Positions 35,378 through 45,097 of a stretch of DNA of 64,000 nt are shown piece after piece. Origin of the DNA: Desulfallas sp. Bu1-1 (lineage in GTDB: Bacteria; Bacillota; Desulfotomaculia; Desulfotomaculales; Desulfallaceae); NCBI RefSeq assembly GCF_015594625.1, contig NZ_JADNRQ010000013.1, positions 16,143-80,142 on the forward strand. The letters are read 5' to 3'. The notes below the pieces were generated by a model. That model made no database searches and was not told the DNA's origin. It saw only the letters and a program-made list of their open reading frames with translations. The number at the start of each line of letters is the position of its first letter. Position 1 is the stretch's first letter. Both the position numbers and the translations under genes were made by a program.

Positions 35378-36628
35378 TTACGCCGTTTCTTCCTTTTTCT
35401 TTTTACGCTCCATGGAAATCACAATGGGCTTTTCCTTTTTCAGAATGGTATCCCTGGTAATCACGCACTTGGCGATGTCTTCCCGGGAAGGGATGTCATA
35501 CATGATGTCCAGCATGATGTCTTCCAGGATGGAGCGCAGGCCCCTGGCGCCGGTCTTGCGCCGGAGCGCTTCCTGGGCGATGGTTCTCAGCGCGTCATGC
35601 TGGAATTCCAGATTCACCCCGTCAAGGTCGAACAGTTTCTCGTACTGCTTCACCAGCGCGTTCCGCGGCTCGGTGAGAATGCGCACCAGCGCGTCCTCGT
35701 CCAGCGCGTCCAGGGTGACAATAATGGGCAGGCGACCCACAAATTCGGGGATCAAGCCGAATTTCAACAAATCTTCCGGCAGGATCTGGGCCAAAATATC
35801 GCCGATGCGCTGTTCCTGCTTGGGCTTGATGTCGGCGCCGAAACCCATGACCTTCTTCCCGATCCGGTTCTGGATAATCTTTTCAATGCCGTCGAAGGCA
35901 CCCCCGCAGATAAACAGGATATTGGTGGTATCCAGTTGGATGAATTCCTGGTGCGGGTGCTTACGCCCGCCCTGGGGCGGCACACTGGCCACGGTTCCCT
36001 CCAGGATTTTCAACAGCGCCTGCTGCACACCCTCGCCGGAAACGTCCCGGGTAATGGAGGGGTTTTCCGACTTGCGGGCGATTTTGTCGATTTCATCGAT
36101 ATAAACAATGCCCTTCTCGGCTTTTTCCACATCGTAGTCGGCGGCCTGGATCAACTTGAGCAGAATGTTTTCCACGTCCTCGCCCACGTAACCGGCCTCG
36201 GTGAGCGATGTGGCGTCGGCAATGGCAAAGGGCACGTTGAGCAGCCTGGCCAGCGTTTGGGCCAGCAGGGTTTTCCCGCTGCCGGTGGGGCCCAGCATAA
36301 CTATATTGCTCTTTTGCAATTCCACGTCGTCAATCTTGCCGCCCAGGTTTATTCTCTTGTAATGATTGTAAACGGCCACAGCCAGCGCCTTTTTGGCATT
36401 CTCCTGACCGATGACGTACTGGTCGAGAATCTCCTTGATTTCCTTCGGTTTGGGTACATCCCCTAGGTCCAAGCCGATATCTTCGTTCAGTTCTTCTTCA
36501 ATGATTTCATTGCAAAGCTCGATGCATTCATCGCAAATATATACGCCTGGCCCGGCCACAAGTTTTTTAACCTGGTCCTGGAGCTTGCCGCAAAAGGAGC
36601 ACTTCAGCTGACCTTTTTCATTAAACAT
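35378..36628 (-). CDS. clpX: ATP-dependent Clp protease ATP-binding subunit ClpX
   Basis: ClpX unfolds tagged substrates and feeds them to ClpP. The 416-residue protein has the N-terminal zinc-binding domain (CSFCGK and CDECIELC, residues 10-40), Walker [16 protein letters not shown], Walker [12 protein letters not shown], sensor 2 ([14 protein letters not shown]) and the IGF-type ClpP-binding loop region. It is 13 bp downstream of clpP. Confidence 0.97.
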   Translation of the reverse strand: MFNEKGQLKCSFCGKLQDQVKKLVAGPGVYICDECIELCNEIIEEELNEDIGLDLGDVPKPKEIKEILDQYVIGQENAKKALAVAVYNHYKRINLGGKIDDVELQKSNIVMLGPTGSGKTLLAQTLARLLNVPFAIADATSLTEAGYVGEDVENILLKLIQAADYDVEKAEKGIVYIDEIDKIARKSENPSITRDVSGEGVQQALLKILEGTVASVPPQGGRKHPHQEFIQLDTTNILFICGGAFDGIEKIIQNRIGKKVMGFGADIKPKQEQRIGDILAQILPEDLLKFGLIPEFVGRLPIIVTLDALDEDALVRILTEPRNALVKQYEKLFDLDGVNLEFQHDALRTIAQEALRRKTGARGLRSILEDIMLDIMYDIPSREDIAKCVITRDTILKKEKPIVISMERKKKKEETA

Positions 36629-36641
36629 ATTTCCACCTCTT

Positions 36642-37235
36642 TTAGCTTTGCTTGGCCCTCACAAACACCTTGTCTATGATGCCGTACTCTTTTGCCTCCT
36701 CAGCCGACATAAAGAAATCACGTTCCGTATCCCGAGCCACTTTTTCCTTGGGTTGACCGGTATGTTTCGCCAGCAGTTCATTTAATGTATCTTTCATGCG
36801 CAGTATTTCCCTGGCATGAATATCGATGTCCGTGGCCTGCCCCTGCACCCCGCCAAGCGGCTGGTGGATCATGATCCGGGCGTAGGGCAGGGAGTAACGC
36901 TTGCCGGGCGCGCCGGCCGCCAGGAGGAACGAGCCCATGCTGGCCGCCTGCCCCAGGCAGATTGTGGATACGTCCGGCTTGACATACTGCATGGTATCGT
37001 AAATGGCCATTCCGGCCGTTACCACCCCGCCGGGCGAATTGATATACAAGTTGATATCCTTCTCCGGATCCTCCGCTTCCAGGAACAACAGCTGGGCAAT
37101 CACCAGGTTGGCCACGTGGTCGTCGATGGGACCACCGATAAATACAATCCTGTCCTTTAACAGCCTGGAATATATATCGTAAGATCTTTCCCCCCGGTTG
37201 GTCTGCTCGACGACAATGGGAACCAGGTAAGACAT
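36642..37235 (-). CDS. clpP: ATP-dependent Clp protease proteolytic subunit ClpP
   Basis: The 197-residue serine peptidase has the catalytic triad in place: Ser in [14 protein letters not shown], His in [11 protein letters not shown] and Asp in DTERDFFMS. The start is the ATG at 37235 behind [35 protein letters not shown] matches typical N-termini. The tig-clpP-clpX order is standard. Confidence 0.97.
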   Translation of the reverse strand: MSYLVPIVVEQTNRGERSYDIYSRLLKDRIVFIGGPIDDHVANLVIAQLLFLEAEDPEKDINLYINSPGGVVTAGMAIYDTMQYVKPDVSTICLGQAASMGSFLLAAGAPGKRYSLPYARIMIHQPLGGVQGQATDIDIHAREILRMKDTLNELLAKHTGQPKEKVARDTERDFFMSAEEAKEYGIIDKVFVRAKQS

Positions 37236-37309
37236 TAAAGATCTCCTCCTCACCAGTATACGATAATATATAATATCATACCACTAAAAATAACCCTTGC
37301 TTGAATAAC

Positions 37310-38656
37310 TTATTCCCCGGCCGGCGGGTTTGTGCTTTCATCTGTTTCCGCGGCCGGGTTTTCACCTTCCACCAGTTCGGCCCGCTCGGCAATAAAATCA
37401 ATGGTTTTTTGCTGCAACAAGCCGTCCCGGATAAATTCCAGCTGGTTTTGCCCTTCTAATATTTTACGTAAAACCCCGGGATCCTGCTGGTAATACCCGG
37501 CCATTCTGGCAATTTCTTTTTCCAGCTCCTCGTCACTGACCGTGATGTTTTCCTTCCTGGCGATGGCCTCCAGCACCAGGGTTATTTTGACGCCCCTGGC
37601 CGCATCGTCGCGCAGGCTTTTTTTCACATCCTCCAGGGTGGAGTCGGTATACTTGAGATAGTTTTCCATGGTCAGACCCTGCTGCATCAGCCGCCTTTCC
37701 ATATTATCGATCATTTCTTCCACCCGGGTGTCGATCATTTCCTCGGGGATATCGACCCGGGCGTTTTCCACGGCCTTGTCTACAACCTGGCTGTTGACCT
37801 GCTGCCGGGCCCTTTTTTCCGCCGCTTCCTTCAGCTTGTTCATCAAATCGGCCTTTAACTCATCCAGGGTGTCGAACTCGCTGACATCCTTGGCAAATTC
37901 GTCGTCCAGGAGCGCCAGTTCCTTGCGCTTGATTCCCTTGACGGTAACCGTGAACACCACTTCCTGCCCCTTCAACTCATCGTTGGGGTAGTCACCGGGG
38001 AAAGTAACAGTCACCTCCCTGGTTTCTCCCACGGCGGCGCCCACCAGCTGGTCCTCGAATCCCGGTACAAAAGTATTGGAACCGATTTCCAGGGAATAAT
38101 CGTTACCCTTGCCGCCCTCGAATTCCTCACCGTCTTTGCGGCCTACAAAATCGATCACCACTATATCGCCTTGCTGGACAACGCCCTCATCCAGGTTTTT
38201 CAACTGGGCATGTCTTTCCTGCAGCCTTTTAAGCTCATTTTCAACGTCCTGCCCGGTGACTTCCACTTTGGGCCTGGTCGCCTGCAGCCCGGTATACTGC
38301 CCCAGGGTCACCTCCGGTTTGACACGCACTGTAGCTTTAAATTTAACTGGCTTCCCCTCTTCCACCTGCAACAGTTCCAACTTGGGCTGGGATACCGGTT
38401 CAATCCCGGTATCCTTGACGGCCTCGAGGTAAGCGTCGGGGACTACTATCTCCACGGCCTCGTTGTACAGGGCCGCCTTGCCTACAAAATTTTCAAAAAC
38501 CACCCGCGGGGTTTTTCCCTTGCGAAAACCCGGTACACTAACTTTCTTGACCAGCTTGCGATAGGCCTGATCCATCGCTTTGGCCAGTTGTTCGGCGTCG
38601 ACCTCTACATCAATCACTACCGTATTGTTTTCCAGCCTTTCCGCGGTCGCCTTCAT
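37310..38656 (-). CDS. tig: Trigger factor
   Basis: A ribosome-associated chaperone with peptidyl-prolyl isomerase activity. The 448-residue protein has the ribosome-binding tail region with the signature VPGFRKGKTPRVVFENF near residue 40, the FKBP-type domain (VVQQGDIVVIDFVGRKDGEEFEGGKG to FTVTVKGIKRKEL), and a long helical C-terminal domain. The ATG at 38656 follows GGGGGAG by five bases. It leads the tig-clpP-clpX cluster, 74 bp before clpP. Confidence 0.96.
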   Translation of the reverse strand: MKATAERLENNTVVIDVEVDAEQLAKAMDQAYRKLVKKVSVPGFRKGKTPRVVFENFVGKAALYNEAVEIVVPDAYLEAVKDTGIEPVSQPKLELLQVEEGKPVKFKATVRVKPEVTLGQYTGLQATRPKVEVTGQDVENELKRLQERHAQLKNLDEGVVQQGDIVVIDFVGRKDGEEFEGGKGNDYSLEIGSNTFVPGFEDQLVGAAVGETREVTVTFPGDYPNDELKGQEVVFTVTVKGIKRKELALLDDEFAKDVSEFDTLDELKADLMNKLKEAAEKRARQQVNSQVVDKAVENARVDIPEEMIDTRVEEMIDNMERRLMQQGLTMENYLKYTDSTLEDVKKSLRDDAARGVKITLVLEAIARKENITVSDEELEKEIARMAGYYQQDPGVLRKILEGQNQLEFIRDGLLQQKTIDFIAERAELVEGENPAAETDESTNPPAGE

Positions 38657-39134
38657 CAATGCTCCCCCTTTTAAGTTGTCATATGTAATGTTTACCAAGA
38701 TACAGTATTATTTTATCCAAAACCTGTATAATTACAATTGTTATTCTTACATTATTCTATAAACGCACAAAATTTTCCTCCAGCAATTGATAACGTAATT
38801 TCATTTGCAAAACTTTAAAAAATAAAAAACAAAATAGCCGGTAGTTTGCGCTGCCGGCAAGTGTACCTGATTGACATTTTATTTTAACATGTTTTTTCCC
38901 GGGCAGCAATATGTTAATACACCAGAATCAATAAACAAATCTTTTGAATTAAAATTGACGACCTTTTCAAAATATGTAATAATTTCATTTAGTGGTATAC
39001 ATAGTACAAAATTCAGGTTTGGGGATACCTGATACTGGGAATGATGAAAGGGGGAGGCGTCGTCAACCCGACTGGGTATGCTTTTCTGTTTACAGAACCA
39101 AAGTATTGTGATTAAATCAAGGAGGTAAATGTTT
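38657..39134. other. AT-rich divergent intergenic region
   Basis: This 478-bp gap separates tig (leftward) from the biotinyl-protein gene (rightward). It is markedly richer in A and T than the flanking genes and should hold promoters for both. A plausible rightward one is TTGACG (38955-38960) with TAATAA (38977-38982), 16 bases apart. No gene, RNA or repeat was recognised. Confidence 0.5.
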
Positions 39135-39347
39135 ATGACCAATGTAGTTTCTCCGATGGTAGGAAAGCTGGTATCTGTTGATGTCAAAGTGGGCGACAAG
39201 GTTAAGGCCAACGATCCGGTGGCCACCATTGAGGCCATGAAAATGATGGTTAAAATTTACGCCCCCGCCGATGGCACCGTTAATGAAATTAAAGTGTCGC
39301 CCGGTGATGTGGTCAACACCGATACGGTTATTATGACCCTGGAGTAA
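39135..39347 (+). CDS. Stand-alone biotinyl-domain protein (biotin carboxyl carrier)
   Basis: A 70-residue single-domain carrier. It has the biotin attachment motif EAMKMM with the target lysine near residue 35, and the flat beta-sandwich pattern of biotinyl domains (PMVGKLVSVDVKVGDKVKAND, PADGTVNEIKVSPGDVVNTD). No carboxylase or decarboxylase subunit lies nearby, so its partner enzyme (acyl-CoA carboxylase, transcarboxylase or oxaloacetate decarboxylase type) is elsewhere. The ATG at 39135 is preferred, nine bases after GGAGG; an ATG at 39129 is only three bases away. Confidence 0.88.
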   Translation: MTNVVSPMVGKLVSVDVKVGDKVKANDPVATIEAMKMMVKIYAPADGTVNEIKVSPGDVVNTDTVIMTLE

Positions 39348-39381
39348 ATATATTGGAGCTGGATTTTTATCACAACTTTCG

Positions 39382-39421
39382 GGCCAACTTCCACGGATTC
39401 CGGGGAAGTTGGCCTTTTTTA
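39382..39421 (+). terminator. Intrinsic terminator after the biotinyl-protein gene
   Basis: GGCCAACTTCC pairs with GGAAGTTGGCC and is followed by six T. The following 39422-39735 carries no gene that I recognise; it should contain the thiolase promoter. Confidence 0.85.
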
Positions 39422-39735
39422 CATCTCTTTTGCAACCTGCCTCATCGCTTTGCACGGCGACGGGGTATTTTTTTATGGCCTATTTACACCCCTATTTACA
39501 CCCCGTCCTCTCAAGTGTCTACGAAAAATACAATATTTGATCCATCTTTTCAGTGTTTGAAGTTAATCGTGATAAAACCGGCTCTAAAACGGTGGTTTAA
39601 CCGTGGCTGACCGGAAAAACCAGGCATAAACTTTGCATTAAGCAATATATAAAATGACCAAATTTTTTATATTACTTAACAAAGCAACCGGTGAATACAA
39701 GATTATTTTAAATACGGAGGAAAGGAGTAAAAAAA

Positions 39736-40917
39736 ATGCGTCAAACGGTAATCGTCAGCGCGGCCAGGACCCCCTTCGGCAGGCTTGGCGGTGCTCTTAA
39801 AACGCTGAAAGCCACTCAACTGGGGGGTATTGCCATCGCCGAATCCGTAAAAAGGGCCGGCATCGAGGGCTTAGACGTGGATAATGTCATTTTCGGGCAG
39901 GTGCTTCAGGGAGGATGCGGGCAAATTCCCTCCCGCCAGGCCACCCGGGAAGCCGGCCTGCCCTGGGAAGTACCCTCGGAAACCATCAACAAGGTATGCG
40001 CTTCGGGCCTCCGGGCCGTCACCATGGGCGACCAGGCCATCCGGGCCGGCGACGCCGACATCATTGTGGCCGGCGGCATGGAGAGCATGAGCAACGCCCC
40101 TTACTTCGTGCCGGGCGCCCGCTGGGGCCTGCGCATGTTTGACACAAAATTCGTCGACCTGATGGTGCACGACGGGCTGTGGTGCTCGTTTTACAACCGG
40201 CACATGGCCGTTCACGGCGGCGAAGTGGCCAAGGAATACGGCATCAGCAGAGAAGAGCAGGACGAGTGGGCACTGCGCAGCCACCGGCTGGCGGTTGCCG
40301 CCATCGACAGCGGCAGGTTGAAGGACGAAATCGTACCGGTGGTCATTCCCCAAAAGAAGGGCGAGCCCGTGATCGTGGATACGGACGAAGCTCCCCGGCG
40401 GGATACCAGCATCGAGGCGCTGCGCAAACTGCCCCCGGTGTTTGACCCGAACAACACCGTCACCGCCGGCAACGCCCCCGGAGTCAACGACGGCGCGGGC
40501 GCCCTGGTGATCATGTCGGACGAGAAGGCCCGCGAACTGGGCAAAAAACCCCTGGCCACCATCATGGGCCACGCGTCGGTATCCCGGGACGCCAAATATA
40601 TCGCCACGGTACCCGGGCTTTCCATAAATAAATTGCTCCAGAAAAAGGGCATGACCATCGATCAGATCGACCTGCTGGAAGTCAACGAGGCTTTTGCCGC
40701 CGTGGCGCTGGTCAGCGGCAAAATCGCCGGCTGGAACCCGGACAAGGTCAACGTCAACGGCGGCGCCATCGCCTTCGGGCACCCCATCGGCGCCAGCGGC
40801 GCCCGTATCCTGATGACCCTGGTTTACGAACTGCGCCGCCGCGGCGGGGGTATCGGCATAGCCGCCATCTGCAGCGGCGCCGCCCAGGGGGACGCCGTAA
40901 TGGTGAAAGTGGAGTAA
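39736..40917 (+). CDS. Acetyl-CoA C-acetyltransferase (thiolase)
   Basis: Condenses two acetyl-CoA or cleaves acetoacetyl-CoA. The 393-residue protein has the nucleophilic Cys in [12 protein letters not shown] near residue 87, the His in [12 protein letters not shown] near residue 349, and the second Cys in [15 protein letters not shown] (a variant of the usual CIGGGQG). GAGGAAAGGAG precedes the ATG. It lies 53 bp ahead of an acyl-CoA dehydrogenase gene. Together they fit beta-oxidation or butyrate metabolism, running either way in anaerobes. Confidence 0.95.
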   Translation: MRQTVIVSAARTPFGRLGGALKTLKATQLGGIAIAESVKRAGIEGLDVDNVIFGQVLQGGCGQIPSRQATREAGLPWEVPSETINKVCASGLRAVTMGDQAIRAGDADIIVAGGMESMSNAPYFVPGARWGLRMFDTKFVDLMVHDGLWCSFYNRHMAVHGGEVAKEYGISREEQDEWALRSHRLAVAAIDSGRLKDEIVPVVIPQKKGEPVIVDTDEAPRRDTSIEALRKLPPVFDPNNTVTAGNAPGVNDGAGALVIMSDEKARELGKKPLATIMGHASVSRDAKYIATVPGLSINKLLQKKGMTIDQIDLLEVNEAFAAVALVSGKIAGWNPDKVNVNGGAIAFGHPIGASGARILMTLVYELRRRGGGIGIAAICSGAAQGDAVMVKVE

Positions 40918-40944
40918 CTTTCAACCTTTCAACACCTGGCACCA
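40918..40944. repeat. Single arm of repeat type B between thiolase and acyl-CoA dehydrogenase genes
   Basis: The 27-bp copy is identical to 20548-20574 and to one arm of the palindrome at 10207-10268. It begins in the TAA stop region of the thiolase gene. Confidence 0.85.
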
Positions 40945-40970
40945 AAGCAAATGAAAGGAGCGTCATTGAT

Positions 40971-42113
40971 ATGCCTTACATGCTTACTGAAGAACAGCTG
41001 ATGATGCGCGATATGGTCAGAAAGCTGGCCCAGAACGAAATCGCCCCCCGGGCCGCGGAAATCGACCGGGAACGCCGTTTCCCCCGGGAAAATATCAAAA
41101 AAATGGCCGAACTGGGGCTGATGGGCGTGCCCATCCCCGAGGAATACGGCGGCGCCGGCTGCGACTTTTTGTCCTATATCATCACCATCGAGGAGATATC
41201 CCGGGCTTGCGCCTCCACCGGCGTCATCCTGGCGGTGCACTCGTCGCTGGGTACATTATCCATCCTGTATTTCGGCACCGAAGAGCAAAAACAAAAATAC
41301 GTGCCCAAGCTGGCCGCGGGTGAATACCTGGGCGCCTTCGCCCTCACCGAGCCCAACGCCGGCTCCGACCCGTCCAATCTCTCCACCACCGCGCGCCTGG
41401 AGGGCGACTACTATATCGTTAACGGCAACAAAATATTCATCACCAGCGGCGGCGAGGCCGACGTGTACGTCACCTTCGTGCGCACCGGCCAGGAAAAGGG
41501 CCACAAGGGGATTACCTGCCTGCTGGTGGACAGGGACACCCCGGGGTTTTCCATCGGCAAAACCGAGGATAAAATGGGCCTGCACGGTGATGTAACCACG
41601 GAACTGATCTTCGACAACGCCAGGGTGCCCCGGGAAAACCTGCTGGGTGCAGAAAACGAAGGCTTTAAAGTGGCCATGGCCCTTTTAGACGGCGGGCGTA
41701 TCGGCATCGGCGCGCAGGGTTTGGGCATCGCCCAGGCCGCCTTCGACGTGGCCAAAGAGTATGCCAAGCAGCGGGTACAATTCGGCAAACCCATCGCCGA
41801 CTTCCAGGCCATCCAGTTCATGCTGGCTGACATGGCCACCCGGATCGATTGCGCCCGCATGCTGGTCTACCGGGCCGCCCGCATGCGCGACATGGGCCTG
41901 CCCTACAGCAAAGAGGCGTCCATGGCCAAGATGTACGCCACCGACACCGCCATGGAGGTGACCACCAACGCGGTGCAGATCCTGGGCGGTTACGGCTACT
42001 GCCGGGAGTACCCGGTGGAGCGCTACATGCGCGACGCCAAGATCACCCAGATCTACGAGGGCACCAACCAAATCCAGCGCATGGTGATCGCAAAACATCT
42101 GCTTAAAGATTGA
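40971..42113 (+). CDS. Acyl-CoA dehydrogenase (short-chain, butyryl-CoA type)
   Basis: An FAD enzyme that makes the trans-2 double bond in acyl-CoA. The 380-residue protein has the FAD-binding blocks FALTEPNAGSDPSNLSTTA and KIFITSGGEADVYVTFVRT, the dimer-interface region DGGRIGIGAQGLGIAQAAFD, and the catalytic Glu in QIYEGTNQIQRMVIAKHLL at the C-terminus. Size and motif fit short-chain or butyryl-CoA dehydrogenases; chain length cannot be fixed from sequence alone. No etfAB lies in the window. Confidence 0.94.
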   Translation: MPYMLTEEQLMMRDMVRKLAQNEIAPRAAEIDRERRFPRENIKKMAELGLMGVPIPEEYGGAGCDFLSYIITIEEISRACASTGVILAVHSSLGTLSILYFGTEEQKQKYVPKLAAGEYLGAFALTEPNAGSDPSNLSTTARLEGDYYIVNGNKIFITSGGEADVYVTFVRTGQEKGHKGITCLLVDRDTPGFSIGKTEDKMGLHGDVTTELIFDNARVPRENLLGAENEGFKVAMALLDGGRIGIGAQGLGIAQAAFDVAKEYAKQRVQFGKPIADFQAIQFMLADMATRIDCARMLVYRAARMRDMGLPYSKEASMAKMYATDTAMEVTTNAVQILGGYGYCREYPVERYMRDAKITQIYEGTNQIQRMVIAKHLLKD

Positions 42114-42199
42114 TTCTGCCGCCGGGTAACCGAAAGAGGGGCAAAACAGCCCCTCGGGGCCGGCGATATAGTAAATCCAACTTCGGTTGTTAAGACTAT

Positions 42200-42520
42200 C
42201 AAAAACACCACAGCGGCAGGCGATCCGGTGGTGGTTTTCTGGAGCGAACCGGGCACTGGGTGCGGTGCTTAGCCCGTCATAGCCCCAGAGCTTGACCCCG
42301 AAAGGGCGTAAAGTATTGCTCTGAAAGGGTTTTGTAAGCGTTAACAAGCAGTAATTTTAACCACAACGAAGATAATTGCGAAGTGAGCGATTGATACCAC
42401 CGGAGCGCCCAATCACTACGAGTTGCCTGGCGATCCGGTGGCTTTCTTGAGTGAGTGGAGCACTGGATGCGGTCGCCTCAAGGGTAAAATTGCAAAACGA
42501 ACGGAAGAAACCGCCGGGGC
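42200..42520. repeat. Compound copy of the 250-bp repeat family
   Basis: It starts with the inverted right end (AAAAACACCACAGCGGCAGG) and runs through an interior of the second subtype (CCCGAAAGGGCG, TAAGCGTTAACAAGCAG) to ACCACCGGAGCGCC. It then continues with the junction linker and a second, deleted copy that ends near CCGCCGGGGCTGCCG. The subtype interior matches the copy at 47019-47263. The compound fills the space between the acyl-CoA dehydrogenase gene and the ger region; 42114-42199 shows nothing else. Confidence 0.82.
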
Positions 42521-42531
42521 TGCCGTTTTTT

Positions 42532-42714
42532 CTAGTAGTTGAAGTATGCATAGATCCACATCAGCAGCACCGGCGCCAGGAAAGTGACCCCGGCCGTAAT
42601 GAACGCCCCCACCGCGCCGCGATGGTTTTGTTCCTCCCGCAGCGCGTACAGCCCGTAACTGGCAACATGCAGGGAAATCATGGCTACCGCGATGATAATT
42701 ATAAAATTAAACAT
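42532..42714 (-). CDS. Small membrane protein next to gerC
   Basis: A 60-residue product with two hydrophobic helices (FNFIIIIAVAMISLHVASYGLYAL and AFITAGVTFLAPVLLMWIYAYF) joined by a short charged turn (REEQNHRGA). AAGGTGATGGATA precedes the ATG. It is 51 bp downstream of gerC on the same strand. Small two-helix proteins (GerD/GerX-like accessory subunits) are known for some germinant receptors, but homology here cannot be shown, so this is only a positional suggestion. Confidence 0.65.
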   Translation of the reverse strand: MFNFIIIIAVAMISLHVASYGLYALREEQNHRGAVGAFITAGVTFLAPVLLMWIYAYFNY

Positions 42715-42765
42715 TATCCATCACCTTGTTTATCATCCCAGATCAGCCGGCGGCGTATGAAAGAA

Positions 42766-44007
42766 TTATCTCAACGGAGCCATTTCGTGCACCAGGCCGA
42801 CGCGCCGCACCTTGTAATCCACATTTACAGCTATTTGAGCCCCGGGATATTTTTCATCCCACCTGTACTCCTCCCATTCCGGCCAGGTCCGAAACAGCTT
42901 TTTGGCATGCAGGCCAAACCCCAGGAAATCCGTCTCCAACTCCTGGCTTTTGGCCACCGTATCATTGATATCTTTCAGCAGGATTCTCTCGACGGCTTGT
43001 TCCACAATGTGCAACCTGTCCGGCGTCGTGTAATTCTCCCCGCTTTGAATACTGATGATGTCCCCCTCCAGCTTTAAATCAACCGAGATTTGAGGATATC
43101 CATCCACAATCTGTACTTCAACCTCAGGCTTTTGCCTTGGTTTTACGTCAACTATGATATACCGGCCCGGGTGCTTGGGATCGGGCACGTCCACTATGGT
43201 ACGCCTAAAGGTGTCAAAGAACATTTTCTGGACGCCCACCTGGTCGCCGTTTAAAATTCCCACCATCTTGCCTTTTCTAAATACCGCACCGCCCATTACC
43301 TCAACCGGACCACCGCCGCGGCGTGGAATCCGCCCGGCATAATACCAGCCCTTGGGCTTGGGAGAATTGCTCTCGAAAACGGGCGCCTTGCGGTTCAATG
43401 AGGCCAGCATGGCCACAGGTTCCACTCCCGGGCTTTCCGATTTCAAGTAGAACTGGTGAAAGGAGTCGAATGGAATAAATTCAGTATAGCGCCACCCCCG
43501 CTGCATCAATTCAAAGTATTTTCCCACGTTGTCCTCCAGCTTGGGCACCCCTTTGGCCAGAAAATCCTCGGCCCGTTCCTGGCACACCACTATGTATGAA
43601 GAGCGGCGGAACTGGTAAAACCGGGAGATGGGGGCGAAATAGCCGGCAATACCCTGCTCGGCCAGCTCACGGGAAAACACGAACCACTTGGTGTGGGACA
43701 GGTCAACCCGCCTGTCCACCACAGAGTCCAACAACTCCAGGGTGCTGAGCAAGGTGGGCGCCTCCATAGAAATGGTAAAAAAGTTGCCTCCTGCACCTCC
43801 ACCCCCCGATGCCGGCTGGCCCCCGCCGCCTCCCGCGATGTTCTTGGGTACCGCGATTACCGCCGTGACGGTGAGCTTGTTTTGCCTGCCCTTGTCCAGT
43901 CCCATGGCCAGCACCCAGGCCTTTTCGTCAGGCTCGGAGTAATCGTAGCAACCGGACAGCAACAACACCAGGGCCGCCGCCAAAATCAGTTTAACCGCCC
44001 TGTTCAT
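42766..44007 (-). CDS. gerC: Germinant receptor lipoprotein, GerC family
   Basis: GerC-type subunits are lipoproteins of the spore inner membrane, part of the nutrient germinant receptor. The 413-residue protein begins with a signal peptide ending in LLLSGC, so Cys19 or so is the lipidated residue. Family segments include DEKAWVLAMGLDKG, LLDSVVDRRVDLSHTKWFVFSRELAEQG and the C-terminal YRWDEKYPGAQIAVNVDYKVRRVG. There is a Gly-rich insert GGGGGQPASGGGGAGG near residue 60. Its start overlaps the gerB end by 17 bp. Confidence 0.92.
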   Translation of the reverse strand: MNRAVKLILAAALVLLLSGCYDYSEPDEKAWVLAMGLDKGRQNKLTVTAVIAVPKNIAGGGGGQPASGGGGAGGNFFTISMEAPTLLSTLELLDSVVDRRVDLSHTKWFVFSRELAEQGIAGYFAPISRFYQFRRSSYIVVCQERAEDFLAKGVPKLEDNVGKYFELMQRGWRYTEFIPFDSFHQFYLKSESPGVEPVAMLASLNRKAPVFESNSPKPKGWYYAGRIPRRGGGPVEVMGGAVFRKGKMVGILNGDQVGVQKMFFDTFRRTIVDVPDPKHPGRYIIVDVKPRQKPEVEVQIVDGYPQISVDLKLEGDIISIQSGENYTTPDRLHIVEQAVERILLKDINDTVAKSQELETDFLGFGLHAKKLFRTWPEWEEYRWDEKYPGAQIAVNVDYKVRRVGLVHEMAPLR

Positions 44008-45097
44008 TTTTATCGCCCCCCTTGCCCTTCGCCCGGGCGGTTAGCAACAGGATCACCAATATAGCTGCCAAAATGATAAAACTATATTGACTTAGATACT
44101 GGTGATTCCAGTAAGCGGCCTGGAGTGCATTCCGCGGCACAAACGCCACCACAGTTGTAAACACGGCCACGGATAGTACAAAGGGCCTGTAGTCGCTGAG
44201 CCTGCACAGGCGGGCCAGCACCGCGGCGCCGGCATACAGGGAAATGGATAAAAAAATCATGTTGCCGAAAACCCAGACGGGCAGAAAAACCACTTCCATC
44301 CGCTGCCCGAACCGGCCGATATTGATAATTCTGGCCATCTCGAAAGAGGGCAGCGTCAGTTCCGTAGCCGAAGGATAGGTAAAGATCAACAGCGGCGCCA
44401 GCACATACAGGAACAGGAAAAAGCCGGCCACAATAACGCCCCTCACCCCGATTTGTCTGACCTGGTTGACGGGCAAAAAGGGGTAAATTATCCCCAGCAA
44501 CAAAATTTGCACAAAATCCCCGGTGTTTTTCAACGCGCCCGCCAACAACTTCCACAGACCACCCCCCCACAAGGGATAAAAAGCATCAAACTGCCATAAG
44601 GGTATGGTCAGCAGCACCAAAGCCATAGCGGTAACCACCATAACTCCCAGCAGAAACCTGGCGGTCCGGGCCACCGCCTCCACTCCCAGGTAACTCACCA
44701 CCACGGTGCCAAGCACAAAGGTAAAGACAACCAGGCTGATGGGCGTATCCGGTAAAAACCCCGCCACCACCTGCTCGCTGATCCCCCGCAGGGTCATCCC
44801 GGCGCCAAACACAAATACGGCCAGATAATAAAGGGCAAACAGCAGATTAATATAGGGGCCCGTCAGTTCTTCCCCAATTTCCACCAAATCCCGGCCCGGA
44901 AACTTGTTCAGCACGGAAACGAGCAGCAGCAATCCCAAAAGCCCGGTGCTTGTCTGGATGATGGGGATCATCCAGGCCGCGTTTAAACCTTCGTGGTAAA
45001 GGAATACGACATGGGTTAAAAATACCTTGGATGACAGAAAAATAAACAACAAAGTTACAGCTTCGGATACCCCGACCACCGGTTTGTACTGCGTCAT
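43991..45097 (-). CDS. gerB: Germinant receptor membrane protein, GerB family
   Basis: GerB-type subunits are transporter-like membrane proteins (amino acid/polyamine/organocation superfamily) that bind the germinant. The 368-residue protein has ten membrane helices and the typical N-terminal region ITLLFIFLSSKVFLTHVVFLYHEGLNAAWMIPI. Its ATG overlaps the gerA stop (ATGA), so translation is coupled. Confidence 0.92.
   Translation of the reverse strand: MTQYKPVVGVSEAVTLLFIFLSSKVFLTHVVFLYHEGLNAAWMIPIIQTSTGLLGLLLLVSVLNKFPGRDLVEIGEELTGPYINLLFALYYLAVFVFGAGMTLRGISEQVVAGFLPDTPISLVVFTFVLGTVVVSYLGVEAVARTARFLLGVMVVTAMALVLLTIPLWQFDAFYPLWGGGLWKLLAGALKNTGDFVQILLLGIIYPFLPVNQVRQIGVRGVIVAGFFLFLYVLAPLLIFTYPSATELTLPSFEMARIINIGRFGQRMEVVFLPVWVFGNMIFLSISLYAGAAVLARLCRLSDYRPFVLSVAVFTTVVAFVPRNALQAAYWNHQYLSQYSFIILAAILVILLLTARAKGKGGDKNEQGG

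Noticed and set aside
35597..36466. A 289-codon frame opposite clpX
   Set aside because: Shadow of clpX; every motif lies on the other strand.
42200..42520. CRISPR-like array
   Set aside because: The repeated units are about 45-250 bp, imperfect and inverted, not short direct repeats with regular spacers.
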